This document shows positions 36,560-45,166 of a stretch of 64,000 nucleotides of DNA, piece by piece. Below the pieces are notes generated by a model that was given only the letters and a program-made list of their open reading frames with translations, was not told where the DNA came from and made no database searches. Numbering within the stretch: position 1 is the first letter of the stretch; each line of letters starts with the position of its first letter. The position numbers and the translations under genes were made by a program. Origin of the DNA: Thermococcus argininiproducens (lineage in GTDB: Archaea > Methanobacteriota_B > Thermococci > Thermococcales > Thermococcaceae); NCBI RefSeq assembly GCF_023746595.1, contig NZ_CP080572.1:1534530-1598529 (forward strand), in the 5' to 3' direction.

Positions 36560-37396
36560 TTACTCCACAAATACAGCTTTTCCTAGCACCTCCCTTATTA
36601 TCTTCGCAGCTGCAAAAGCAGTTATCCCCTTGTAATCATACTCCGGGTTAAGTTCTACAATGTCAAAGGCGACTATATCCACATCTAACCCTTTTATTAT
36701 TTCCACAAGCTCTCTCGTGGTTAAACCACCTGGTTCAGGATTTCCAACCCCTGGAGCAAATGCTGGATCAAGAACATCCATGTCAAAGGAAAGATATGCT
36801 TTTTCAAATGGAACTTGCACTCTTGGAGAACGATATATTTCTGAAGCAGAAATTATTCTTATTCCATGCTCTTTCGCAAATTCAATCTGTTCTTTAGTAG
36901 GAGCTCTAACTCCAATCTGAATAACTTCACTCCCTCTTACTAAACCCTCCTCTACAAGACGCCTTACAGTGCATGCATGGGAATAGTTGTCTCCATCATA
37001 CTCAGAGTATAGGTCCGGATGGGCATCAAAGTAAATTAATCCAAAACTCTCTCCAGAGGCTTCTTTAATGGCCTTAATAGTCGCATAGGTTATTGAATGA
37101 TCCCCGCCTAGGAAAAGAAAAAGTTCTCCATTATAATGAGCTGTGACGATGTCATCAATTCGATTCACGAGTTCTTCAAAACTCTCAGCTATAACATTTC
37201 CAAGATCCTTGTATCGCCAGTGCTTTGCAAGGTCCACAAGACCCTCACTAAAGCTGTTATAGAGTTCTCCTGAAGTAGCCTCCCTTATTGCATTGGGGCC
37301 GTCTTTAGATCCTTTCCTGTAAGAAGAAGATTCGTCCCATGGCACCCCGAGAATATACAAATTGGGGGTTATTGAGTGCGGAATCCCAAAAAACAT
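36560..37396 (-). CDS. speB: agmatinase
   Basis: Converts agmatine to putrescine and urea in polyamine synthesis. The 278 residues carry the binuclear manganese motifs: FLGGDHSITY, IYFDAHPDLYSEYD and SFDMDVLDPAFAPG, matching the arginase/agmatinase family. The start codon follows the MetRS-beta stop directly, so the two form an operon. In Thermococcales related enzymes act on agmatine or N1-aminopropylagmatine; the exact substrate is inferred. Confidence 0.9.
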   Translation of the reverse strand: MFFGIPHSITPNLYILGVPWDESSSYRKGSKDGPNAIREATSGELYNSFSEGLVDLAKHWRYKDLGNVIAESFEELVNRIDDIVTAHYNGELFLFLGGDHSITYATIKAIKEASGESFGLIYFDAHPDLYSEYDGDNYSHACTVRRLVEEGLVRGSEVIQIGVRAPTKEQIEFAKEHGIRIISASEIYRSPRVQVPFEKAYLSFDMDVLDPAFAPGVGNPEPGGLTTRELVEIIKGLDVDIVAFDIVELNPEYDYKGITAFAAAKIIREVLGKAVFVE

Positions 37397-37726
37397 TTAC
37401 CACACCTTTGTACCAATGGGCACTTCATCTGGGACAGGCAGGAGGTAAACTTTCCCATCCTCACTTTCAGCTACAATAAGCATTCCCTGGCTCTCTATTC
37501 CAGAGAGTTTTTTAGGTTTTAAGTTTAAGACAAAAATGAGTTTCTTCCCCTCAAGATCTTCAGGACTGTATTGATCAGCTAGCCCTGTTATTATAGTCCT
37601 TTGTTCGCTTCCAAAGTCAACTTCAAGTTTTATGAGTTTTTTAGTTCTTTTTAATCTCTCAGCTTTCTTTATCAATCCAACCCTAAGATCAAACTTCCAG
37701 AATTCATTAACGTCATAGAGTTCCAT
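37397..37726 (-). CDS. tRNA-binding domain protein (MetRS beta-subunit-like)
   Basis: 109 residues forming one EMAPII/Trbp111-type OB fold. Signatures are KFDLRVGLIKKAERLKRTKKLIKL, IITGLADQYSPEDLEGKKLI and LSGIESQGMLIVAE. In archaea such genes encode the separate C-terminal subunit of methionyl-tRNA synthetase, improving tRNA binding. The ATG at 37726 has GGTG upstream. It immediately precedes speB. Confidence 0.88.
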   Translation of the reverse strand: MELYDVNEFWKFDLRVGLIKKAERLKRTKKLIKLEVDFGSEQRTIITGLADQYSPEDLEGKKLIFVLNLKPKKLSGIESQGMLIVAESEDGKVYLLPVPDEVPIGTKVW

Positions 37727-37826
37727 ATTCAACACCAAAATTATTAGGTAGAGGAATATTTAGAGTTTTCTCTTAAATTTATCCCAGTGGCCTCTTACGA
37801 AACTCCGTCCAGAGGAGCAGGGTAGT

Positions 37827-39128
37827 TCATGTTAGCCATATCTCCATGCCCTCTTCTTCATAACTAGGTCCTAAAGATAGGAGAGTAAACCCCAAACTCA
37901 AGAATGCCATCGCTACTCCAGGTGAAAGAATCCACCACCATTTGCTCCCGTATAATGCCCCTTGCTCCATTGCTTCAATCATAAAAGAACCCCAATTGGT
38001 TCCAGGAATCATCCCAAAGAATCCAAAGAGGGAGATTAGGGCGACAATTCTAGGCATTAGGAATGTGAAATGTCTTAGTGCATGCTCTAGGATAATCGGA
38101 CCAATATGTCGTCTTAAGATGTAAAATCCACTAGCTCCTATAGCTACTTCAGCTGTTATGTATTCTTTAGCTTTCTCTTTTATTGTGATCATTCGTATTG
38201 TCTTAGCAAATTTTCCCATTAAGAGAAACGCTAGGATCAACATAAATTTTAGTGGAGGGACATTAATCCTTTCTCCAAATCCTTGGGTTGACATTACCCA
38301 AGTAATAACAACCAAAATTGGAAGAATAGGAAGCGATGTGAGAACCTCAAGCATGAATGTGATTATTTTTGAAAGCCTATTATCAAAGTATCCTGAGAGA
38401 GATCCTATCAACAAACCAAGAAGAACTATAATAGTAGAGGTAATTAAAGCCAAATAAAGGGTATTTCTCATGCTTTTAACAAAACCAACCCATATGTCCC
38501 TTCCGTAATTGTCAGTTCCCAAGATTCCATAAGCATTCCCTTGAACTATGATTTGTGGGGGCCTTCTGCAACTACATAGCACCTCTATTGTATAGGGGCC
38601 ATTTAGTACTGTAAAATCAGGATCTTTTGCAAAGAGGATTTCTATTGGGTACACCATAGCTTTATCTTCTTCATTAAGATTGAGCTTTGATCTCATAGCT
38701 GAAAATATTTGCATAGCCATTTTAGGGTCAGTATTCAAATTGACGTCCTCTTTGAGTTCGTCATCATAAACTCTTATTTTAATACCATCTGGCCGTGTAA
38801 TTTCAATTATATAATATGCTGGTTCAATTCTGCGAAACACTATATCATTTGGAGGGCGAGGATAAGTGTGTGTATAAACATATGTGAAAAGCCAGTAATC
38901 GTCCCCAATCTCTGTAACTTCCGAAAGAGAAAGAACAACAGTAGGAGTTTCCTTATCCAACATGGAGAACCATATCGGATTTGCTTTTTTGGGATATTTA
39001 CTCCAGTATAACGGATTTTCCCAGTTATTGAGCTTTTCTTTGGGCACACTCAATTCACTAAGTAAAACAAAACCAGCGAAGAGTATTAAGATTACAAGTC
39101 CTACTTTTTGACGTAGTTTTAACTTCAT
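37827..39128 (-). CDS. peptide/oligosaccharide ABC transporter permease, DppC-like
   Basis: 433 residues. A first helix (about 9-25) is followed by a long ~185-residue extracytoplasmic domain. Then GILGTDNYGRDIWVGFVKSM opens the conserved permease part, with five helices and the EAA-type loop around YITAEVAIGASGFYILRRHI. Standard DppC proteins of ~290 residues have only a short loop there, so the extended domain is notable. It begins right after the permease gene upstream. No solute-binding protein or ATPase is encoded in the window. Confidence 0.85.
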   Translation of the reverse strand: MKLKLRQKVGLVILILFAGFVLLSELSVPKEKLNNWENPLYWSKYPKKANPIWFSMLDKETPTVVLSLSEVTEIGDDYWLFTYVYTHTYPRPPNDIVFRRIEPAYYIIEITRPDGIKIRVYDDELKEDVNLNTDPKMAMQIFSAMRSKLNLNEEDKAMVYPIEILFAKDPDFTVLNGPYTIEVLCSCRRPPQIIVQGNAYGILGTDNYGRDIWVGFVKSMRNTLYLALITSTIIVLLGLLIGSLSGYFDNRLSKIITFMLEVLTSLPILPILVVITWVMSTQGFGERINVPPLKFMLILAFLLMGKFAKTIRMITIKEKAKEYITAEVAIGASGFYILRRHIGPIILEHALRHFTFLMPRIVALISLFGFFGMIPGTNWGSFMIEAMEQGALYGSKWWWILSPGVAMAFLSLGFTLLSLGPSYEEEGMEIWLT

Positions 39129-40160
39129 TTAACTCACCCTCGGATCAAGCATCCCTTTAATCAGCTCAATAACTAAAGATATCAAAAAGAACAACGTGGC
39201 TATGATTATTGTAAGTGGAAAGAATAGATAAGGCCTGAAATTAACTACAACTCCCACATTTGGAACAACTTCCCTAACGAAGCTACTCTTCAATAGTAAG
39301 CCCAAACCCTGAAGGGAAAAGAACGCATCCAATACAAGGTAATCCGTAAACATCTCCATAAACTTTTGACCAGTAAATGAGCTCAAGGTTATTCCAATAT
39401 TTTTAAGTATGTGTTTCCAATAGATAACCTTATTAGGCATTCCTTTGGCGATTTCAGTAATTATATAAACCTCCCCAAATTCCCTTTGAGTTTCTCTAGC
39501 TACTATGACTATAAATTCCCAAACAAAAACAAAAACTATTGTAGCAACTGGTAGAATCAGATGCTTCAAAATATCAAACGCCAACCCAACCCCCTCTTCT
39601 GGTGGAATACTCATTAACCCACTTGCAGGAAGAATATTATATTTAATGGCGAAAATAAACACAAAAAGAACAGCAATCCACCAAGAGGGGATTCCATTGA
39701 AAAATCTAGCGAGACTTTCTACGAAATCTAAAAGAGAAGGTTTTGTTGCTATCTTCATTCCAACTGTAATGCTCGTAAAAATTATTAAAAGCATTGAAGA
39801 GAGTAACACACCTAAGGTTATTAAAACAGCTCTTCCCAATTTAACAGTTTTTATGGGCTTTATTTCTTCCCAGCTTTGCCTTAAAAGTTGAATTCCCTGA
39901 ATAATTACATTTTTATTTAACCCTCTCACTTCTATTAATTTTTCGTAATAATACTGAACAACAGTTTTATTTTCTTTTGTGGCGTTTTCCTTTAGTAACT
40001 CATAAAACATAGGATTTGTATATTGAAGAATAACTACAGTTTCTTCAGCTTCTTTTCGAGCCAATTTTTCATTGGCCAATCCAGCTGTGGTTGTTATTAC
40101 AAGCAATACACAGAGATAAATTGCAAATAATCTAACTGCAGTTTTGTAAGGAACTTTCAT
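39129..40160 (-). CDS. peptide/oligosaccharide ABC transporter permease, DppB-like
   Basis: 343 residues. The N-terminal helix is followed by an extracytoplasmic domain of about 75 residues (to near 105), then about five helices. The EAA loop is around AKGMPNKVIYWKHILKNIGI. Its stop is adjacent to the dppC-like start, which uses GGTGAG overlapping the end. Ribosome binding site GGAGAAAT precedes the ATG. A TATA-like run lies near 40193-40206. Substrate unknown. Confidence 0.85.
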   Translation of the reverse strand: MKVPYKTAVRLFAIYLCVLLVITTTAGLANEKLARKEAEETVVILQYTNPMFYELLKENATKENKTVVQYYYEKLIEVRGLNKNVIIQGIQLLRQSWEEIKPIKTVKLGRAVLITLGVLLSSMLLIIFTSITVGMKIATKPSLLDFVESLARFFNGIPSWWIAVLFVFIFAIKYNILPASGLMSIPPEEGVGLAFDILKHLILPVATIVFVFVWEFIVIVARETQREFGEVYIITEIAKGMPNKVIYWKHILKNIGITLSSFTGQKFMEMFTDYLVLDAFFSLQGLGLLLKSSFVREVVPNVGVVVNFRPYLFFPLTIIIATLFFLISLVIELIKGMLDPRVS

Positions 40161-40271
40161 AGTATTTCTCCGTATACTATGAACAAGTACAACAATATAA
40201 AATTTTTCAAACTCAAACTAAAACATCACATGAATAAAAGGTATTTGAAACTCAATGTACTTTTTTGCATA

Positions 40272-40991
40272 CTATGTTTGAGCTGCATTTCGTTCTAAAC
40301 AACAAGGCTTGAAGAAATAGTCAAAAATCAGGATATTATCTCCAGTACTCTGAGCCAAGAGATTCCCATTCTCATCGAATACCCATGCACCGCCGAAGCT
40401 GTCCCAGTGGGCGTAGGAGTTCACTATGAAAGTCTTAACTTCTAAGAGCTTGATCCTCCCGCCCATGCATTTAATCTCTTCCTCTAAATTAAAATCGCCC
40501 CATGGAGAGCGATCCATTGGTATAAAGATGTAGTCGGGTTTTTTGCGTTTGATCCACTTCAATATGCGCTTATTGTAGAGGTCGCCGCAGATGATTATTG
40601 CCACCTTACCAAACTCCGTCCTCGCGGTTCTTACGGTGTTGCCGGTGCAGAACTTCATCGGCTCCTGAAACTTGCGGTGCTTTAAGATAACCTCACCTTC
40701 CCGGTTGAAGAGCAGCGCGGAGTTGTAAACGCAGCGCTTGTATGGCTCAAGGAGACCGAGGATTACATAGACAGAGTTCTCCTTCGCAAGTGCGCTCACC
40801 CTGTCCACGATCTCATCGTAGAGCTTTGCTCCGCTGAAGTCCCACTCATCAAAGCCCGTGAGGCAGTACTCTGGGAAAACCATGATGTCGGGGCTGTGCT
40901 CCAGTGCCTCCTCGAACCTCCGTTCAAACTCCTTCCAGTTCGCCTCAAAGTTCCCGGCTTCAACCTTCATTGGAATTAGGGCTACCCTCAT
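40272..40991 (-). CDS. carbon-nitrogen hydrolase (nitrilase superfamily)
   Basis: 239 residues. The catalytic triad is Glu in FPEYCLTGFDEW (about 42), Lys in LKHRKFQEPMKF (about 107) and Cys in IIICGDLYNKRI (about 135). The family hydrolyses nitriles or amides; specificity unknown. The ATG at 40991 has GGTGA upstream. Codon use is more GC-rich than in neighbours to the left, suggesting the start of a region of different origin. The C-terminal CCLERNAAQT is unusual and may be a recent extension. Confidence 0.83.
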   Translation of the reverse strand: MRVALIPMKVEAGNFEANWKEFERRFEEALEHSPDIMVFPEYCLTGFDEWDFSGAKLYDEIVDRVSALAKENSVYVILGLLEPYKRCVYNSALLFNREGEVILKHRKFQEPMKFCTGNTVRTARTEFGKVAIIICGDLYNKRILKWIKRKKPDYIFIPMDRSPWGDFNLEEEIKCMGGRIKLLEVKTFIVNSYAHWDSFGGAWVFDENGNLLAQSTGDNILIFDYFFKPCCLERNAAQT

Positions 40992-40996
40992 TTTAT

Positions 40997-41689
40997 TCAC
41001 CTCTGTAAATACAGCGGGAGAATCACAGCTAAAGAGATTAAAAACGCAATCTCTGTGGGAGCTTTTACGCTCCGGGGAGCATAAATCATGAATGTGAACA
41101 TTTCTAGAAGGTAAATTGACGGAGCGAGCTTCAAAAGCCCCTCCCCAACTTCACCCTTTGAAATACGCTCGTAGAGGTAGAAAAACGTCAAAGACACGAT
41201 AAACCAGCCCAGATAGTTCGTCCATGGGATTCCAAACCAGTTTACAGCTGTTGTTGTCTTCCAGACCCAAGCCCTCCACGAGGTCATGATGGGATCGATT
41301 GAGAGGTCGAGGATGACCATCAGGAGTGATGCAAAAAGTATTCTTCCAGTTTTAGAATTGAAGAAATAGCGTGCCGTTAGATAGGACACAAACCCAAAGA
41401 TTGCCCATGCGAGGGGAACAAATACAGCCACGCCGAAAAGCTGGGGTTTAAGGTTTTCGTAGTAATAGCAGCCAAAGGGTGTGCACATGTGAGTACCAGC
41501 CACCTCGGCAAGGAAGCCCACAAGAACGGAGATTGCGAAAAACCTTGGGAAGTCCCTCCAGAGCCGCTGGGAAGCAACAACCATTGCAAGAAGATAAAAG
41601 AGGTTGTAAATAGGCGAGCGCTTGAAGATGTTGGCGAGCAGGATTAGGGCTGAGATTACGTGGAGATCACGCTTCATACCTTGCGTCAT
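40997..41689 (-). CDS. carotenoid-biosynthesis-type membrane protein (DUF422)
   Basis: 230 residues with about six or seven helices. The family motif is around EVAGTHMCTPFGCYYYENLK, and later MVILDLSIDPIMTSWRAW and WFGIPWTNYLGWFIVS. These match COG2324/DUF422, related to the bacterioruberin-pathway hydratase CruF. No phytoene synthase or other carotenoid gene is in the window, so the role is unknown. The start may instead be Met5 at 41677. It lies 5 nt ahead of the nitrilase gene, so both are likely co-transcribed. Confidence 0.75.
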   Translation of the reverse strand: MTQGMKRDLHVISALILLANIFKRSPIYNLFYLLAMVVASQRLWRDFPRFFAISVLVGFLAEVAGTHMCTPFGCYYYENLKPQLFGVAVFVPLAWAIFGFVSYLTARYFFNSKTGRILFASLLMVILDLSIDPIMTSWRAWVWKTTTAVNWFGIPWTNYLGWFIVSLTFFYLYERISKGEVGEGLLKLAPSIYLLEMFTFMIYAPRSVKAPTEIAFLISLAVILPLYLQR

Positions 41690-41743
41690 ATCCTTAATTA
41701 AGCGGGATTGGGATATAAGTGTGACGGTCTTACTATTAGCTAT

Positions 41744-42115
41744 TTAACCCTTACTGATCTCTTCCATTTTATAGACTAACTCTTCTAGGCTTTTTGCCGT
41801 ATCTGTAAGTGCTCCTGCAATCATCTTGTCCTCTTTATAGCTTTCATCATTTGTCAGACCAATTATTGGTTTCCCAAGTCCATAAGCAAAGCCGACTTCA
41901 AATCCAAGGTCACGTCCATAATTGATTAGGACGGCAACTACAACATCCGCTTTTTTAATACCCTCAATGTTTGCCCTGAAGACAGTCTCTATATCATTAG
42001 ATTGTGGCGTATCTCTCTGAGGAAGATAAACTTCAAATCCGTGCTTTTCAAGAACCTCAGCTATCCTTTTGTTAAACTCCTTATTCCTCAGAGAGGAGGA
42101 TATGAAGACCCTCAT
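41744..42115 (-). CDS. nucleoside 2-deoxyribosyltransferase-like protein
   Basis: 123 residues. MRVFISSSLRNKEFNKRIAE resembles the N-terminal strand and loop of this family; then HGFEVYLPQRDTPQ, KADVVVAVLINYGRDLGFEV and YGLGKPIIGLTND follow. The predicted catalytic Glu lies in GFEVGFAYG. The family exchanges bases on deoxyribonucleosides or hydrolyses nucleotides. The ATG at 42115 has AGGTGA upstream. It is the last gene of a minus-strand series that starts at 43817. Confidence 0.8.
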   Translation of the reverse strand: MRVFISSSLRNKEFNKRIAEVLEKHGFEVYLPQRDTPQSNDIETVFRANIEGIKKADVVVAVLINYGRDLGFEVGFAYGLGKPIIGLTNDESYKEDKMIAGALTDTAKSLEELVYKMEEISKG

Positions 42116-42120
42116 ACTTT

Positions 42121-42738
42121 TCACCTCCTAGCGGTAATTAAAAATGCTTCATAAAAACCCTCATGTGTCTTTGCCCTTCCAATAGTAGTGTCTTTAACGA
42201 TTTTTAGCCCATTTTCTTGTACAAATGCCTTAATTTTCTCCCTAAGCCCGTTTATGTCAAAATCACCAACAATTATTCGTCCATCCTCCTCCAAAGCTTC
42301 AAGAGCTTTTTCTAAAAATGGCTCCGGTTCATAGTCATGGAGTGTATAGAGGAAGACAACACAGTTAAATCCCTCATTAATTTCCACACTCAGGAAATCA
42401 CTGCATAAAAACTCAGCTTTCTCGGTGATTTTGTTTCTCAAACAATTGCAGAAGCTAATCACTTCACAGCCCTTATCAATGCCAACAGCTTTCTCAACTT
42501 CCTCCTTGAGCGCCATCATGAACGTTAAAATCCCGACCCCACAGCCAACATCGAGAACTTTTCCTTTAACATCCTGAACTATTAGATCCATTAATTTTCT
42601 CCTAACTTTGAGTTCATCTCTATGTTGTGGATATTTAACTAATATGCTACTCATTAGCCAGTACAACTCCTCTTCACATCCACCAGATTCATAAAAAACT
42701 TTGAGAGCTTCATCATAGTAGAGTTTGAGAAAGTTCAT
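42121..42738 (-). CDS. SAM-dependent methyltransferase
   Basis: 205 residues. The SAM-binding motif I is GKVLDVGCGVGILTFMMAL (about residue 60), followed by AVGIDKGCEVI (acidic motif II) and FNCVVFLYTLHDYEPEPF. Substrate unknown. It overlaps the GNAT gene upstream by 4 nt (ATGA) and leads into the deoxyribosyltransferase-like gene after 5 nt, so the three are translationally coupled. Confidence 0.8.
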   Translation of the reverse strand: MNFLKLYYDEALKVFYESGGCEEELYWLMSSILVKYPQHRDELKVRRKLMDLIVQDVKGKVLDVGCGVGILTFMMALKEEVEKAVGIDKGCEVISFCNCLRNKITEKAEFLCSDFLSVEINEGFNCVVFLYTLHDYEPEPFLEKALEALEEDGRIIVGDFDINGLREKIKAFVQENGLKIVKDTTIGRAKTHEGFYEAFLITARR

Positions 42739-43289
42739 AAATTACTCCTCCACTCATCTCTAAGCATCCCAAACATGAGCCTATCCGCCCATTCTCCGTT
42801 CCACCAAATAACTTCTCGCTCAACTCCTTCGAGCTTAAATCCAAGCTTTTCCGCAACTTTGATCATCCGTTTGTTGAACGAATACGTGCCAAGGGCAATT
42901 TTATGTATGTCTGAGTTTGAAAACAGGTAATCAACCCACAGCTTTAGGGCTTCACTCCCATAACCTTTCCCGAGGTATGCATCCTCACAGATGTCTATCC
43001 CTACCCACCAGACGCTGTAAAATTCGTTCTCCGTGTACCTAATCACCCATCCAATTGGCCTGTCTTCTTTCGTGGCGATTATTGCAGAGCTTTTTGGTGT
43101 TTTTCTGTCGTTTATGAACTTCTCAAAGAAGTGTTTCCTTATTTCGCCTTCATCTGCCGGGATAAAATCATCTTCCCAAGGAGCATCATACTTTTTCCAT
43201 TCGCCCTCTTTCATCCAGCGGAGGTATGCATCTGCATCTTTTTCAACTGCATCCCTCAGCAGTACCTTCTCACCACAGGCCAAAATCAC
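42735..43289 (-). CDS. GNAT acetyltransferase (RimJ/RimL-like)
   Basis: About 184 residues. The acetyl-CoA-binding site is DAYLGKGYGSEALKLWVDYL (about 115-135), preceded by the beta-bulge strand. The C-terminal RMIKVAEKLGFKLEGVERE is typical of RimJ/RimL-type N-acetyltransferases. GTG at 43289 is chosen because GGTGAG lies four nt upstream; an in-frame GTG at 43298 is the alternative. Target unknown. It is coupled to the methyltransferase that follows. Confidence 0.8.
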   Translation of the reverse strand: MILACGEKVLLRDAVEKDADAYLRWMKEGEWKKYDAPWEDDFIPADEGEIRKHFFEKFINDRKTPKSSAIIATKEDRPIGWVIRYTENEFYSVWWVGIDICEDAYLGKGYGSEALKLWVDYLFSNSDIHKIALGTYSFNKRMIKVAEKLGFKLEGVEREVIWWNGEWADRLMFGMLRDEWRSNL

Positions 43290-43304
43290 AAAACTCACCC
43301 CTCA

Positions 43305-43817
43305 TCAATACTTCAGCTTTTCTGAAGCGTTTAGAAGCTCCTTTGCAAGTTCCCCCGGAATATCCTCAAAGTTCTGATACTTCGTTAGCTTCTTGAAAAG
43401 GCGATCAAACTCTTTGAGTGTTTGAATATTCTCCATGAGTAAAGTCCTTCTATCTTTGGGAGGACGATTGGCAAGCGTGTTGAGAAACCTTGCAAGATTG
43501 TCTATTGCGGTGCTTATCTCAATGAATTTATCCTCGTCAGTTTGGAAGTAGAGAATCGAAAATACCTTTCCAGTAACCATGGCATTGTCTCTGTATTTTA
43601 TGAGGTAAAGGGAAATAACCTCATCAGACGCATTTTGGTTCAAAAGGTACTCCAGTGTACCACCTACTCCTTCAAGTTCCCAGCGGTTCACTTCAAAGTC
43701 GGTATAAATCCTATTCAGGATCTTTTCTCTCTCTTTCCGATATTGATGAAGGGAGTATGTCGATGCGGATAAAGCAATGACGAGCAGAATTAAAACAACT
43801 CCAAAAAGCCTTTTCAT
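43305..43817 (-). CDS. single-helix membrane protein of unknown function
   Basis: 170 residues from the ATG at 43817 (GGTGAT upstream). A membrane helix at about 3-20 (KRLFGVVLILLVIALSASTY) is followed by a helical, charged outer or inner domain with no motif I recognise. It may be a signal-anchored protein. It is the first gene of the minus-strand group ending at 41744. The promoter is probably in the 70-nt gap shared with the divergent flavoprotein gene. Confidence 0.6.
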   Translation of the reverse strand: MKRLFGVVLILLVIALSASTYSLHQYRKEREKILNRIYTDFEVNRWELEGVGGTLEYLLNQNASDEVISLYLIKYRDNAMVTGKVFSILYFQTDEDKFIEISTAIDNLARFLNTLANRPPKDRRTLLMENIQTLKEFDRLFKKLTKYQNFEDIPGELAKELLNASEKLKY

Positions 43818-43886
43818 TTCATCACCAAATTTCAATTCCCCGATAAAGATTTAAAACTCTTTTGCGTTGTAACTTTGAGGGACAAA

Positions 43887-44465
43887 ATGAAAGCTTTAAG
43901 TATAGCGTTCAGCGCAAGGAAAAATGGAAACTGTGCGAGACTTTTAGGCCATTGTCTTGATAATCTCAAAAAGCGAGGCTTTGATACTGAGTTGCTGGAA
44001 GCTTATGACTTTCGGGTCACACCATGCAACCACTGCTCCTATGAGTGCTTCTCCGGGAAATGCCCTATTGAAGATGATGTTCCTCTGCTCTACGAAAAGG
44101 CCATGAAAGCCGATGTCTTAATCTTTGCAGTACCAACTTATGGAGGACATGCATCGGGCCTTTACAGGGCTTTCTGCGAAAGGGGCCAAGCAGTGTTTAA
44201 GAGCTACGAGGAGTGGAACAACTTTGCAAGAAAGCTAAACTTCATCGTCGTAGGAAATCTCTCCTCCGGCGGAGATATGGCACTCCACGAGGTGCTCTAT
44301 GGAACCACAGCATCAGAATACTGGCCCGAGATACTACTAATATCATCAAACGAATATGGGAGAAGCTCAATTAGGAGGGACCTGATTGAAGAGCATGAAA
44401 TCAGAAAGCGGATAAATAGGTTTGTAGAGAGAATAATCCAAAAGGTGAGTGAGAGAAGTGTTTAA
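43887..44465 (+). CDS. Cys-rich NAD(P)H-dependent FMN reductase-like flavoprotein
   Basis: 192 residues of flavodoxin-like fold. FMN phosphate loop is around SIAFSARKNGNCARLL, and the second FMN segment is FAVPTYGGHASGL. A Cys cluster, TPCNHCSYECFSGKCPIEDD, resembles the Fe-S motif of archaeal iron-sulfur flavoproteins. The ATG at 43887 is preferred over a TTG at 43875. It overlaps the first of three tandem methyltransferase genes by 8 nt. A TATA-like GATTTAAAACT is at 43848-43858. Confidence 0.8.
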   Translation: MKALSIAFSARKNGNCARLLGHCLDNLKKRGFDTELLEAYDFRVTPCNHCSYECFSGKCPIEDDVPLLYEKAMKADVLIFAVPTYGGHASGLYRAFCERGQAVFKSYEEWNNFARKLNFIVVGNLSSGGDMALHEVLYGTTASEYWPEILLISSNEYGRSSIRRDLIEEHEIRKRINRFVERIIQKVSERSV

Positions 44466-45162
44466 AAATCTCGGCTATACTGATGAACCATTCTACGAAA
44501 AGATCCGAGATGAATATGATATAGAAAGCAAAAGAGGTAGAGAAAGATTTGCGGAGTTAAAGGATATTCTGTCAAGATATTTACCTATTAAAAATGGCAG
44601 AGCTTTGGACATTGGCTGCAATGCGGGGCTAAGCAGTTTTGTTTTAGAAGAGCTTGGTTTTGAAGTTGTGGGCATAGACATTCAAGAAAAAGCCGTAGAG
44701 CGGGCTAAAGAGTTAGCCAAAAAGCGAGGTTCAAAGGCAGAATTTTACGTTATGGATGCTAAAAATCTGGATTTCAAAGAAAACACTTTTGACCTCGTTG
44801 CGTTGCTCGGCTATCCACTGGCACATTTTAGCATCTGGGATTTTGATAAGATTTTGCAGGGAGTTAGACGAGTTCTGAAACCTCAAGGCTGGATTGTGAT
44901 TCAAGAAAGTGACTTTCTCTGGACGCTCATCAGGGGTTTCAACCAGCCGGGACTTGAGGCTGAAGGGCTGGTTAGGGTAAACGTGGATGTGAACGTGTAC
45001 GAGGGCTACCTCGAAAGACTGCTCGTTGATTTTGAGAAAGGTGTGTTTTCAAGAGATAGATTCTACATATGGTCGCCGTGGATTCTGCATTATGTTCTTG
45101 AGAAGAACGGCTTTGAGGTGGGATTTAAAGAAAAAGATATGATTCTTGCTCGGATGAGGTGA
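44458..45162 (+). CDS. SAM methyltransferase, tandem paralogue 1
   Basis: 234 residues, GTG start (MFKNLGYTDEP). The start is set by alignment with the next paralogue (MFKNLGYTFEP) and by GGTGAG eight nt upstream. Motif I is ALDIGCNAGLSSFVLEELGF (here GCNAG in place of GCGxG), then GIDIQEKAVERAKE and VMDAKNLDF. The C-terminal WSPWILHYVLEKNGFEV is shared by all three. A class I methyltransferase; substrate unknown. Confidence 0.8.
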   Translation: MFKNLGYTDEPFYEKIRDEYDIESKRGRERFAELKDILSRYLPIKNGRALDIGCNAGLSSFVLEELGFEVVGIDIQEKAVERAKELAKKRGSKAEFYVMDAKNLDFKENTFDLVALLGYPLAHFSIWDFDKILQGVRRVLKPQGWIVIQESDFLWTLIRGFNQPGLEAEGLVRVNVDVNVYEGYLERLLVDFEKGVFSRDRFYIWSPWILHYVLEKNGFEVGFKEKDMILARMR

Positions 45163-45166
45163 TACT

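Noticed and set aside
37741-37826. GC-rich segment between metRS-beta and dppC genes
   Set aside because: Short, with no clear match to the other elements.
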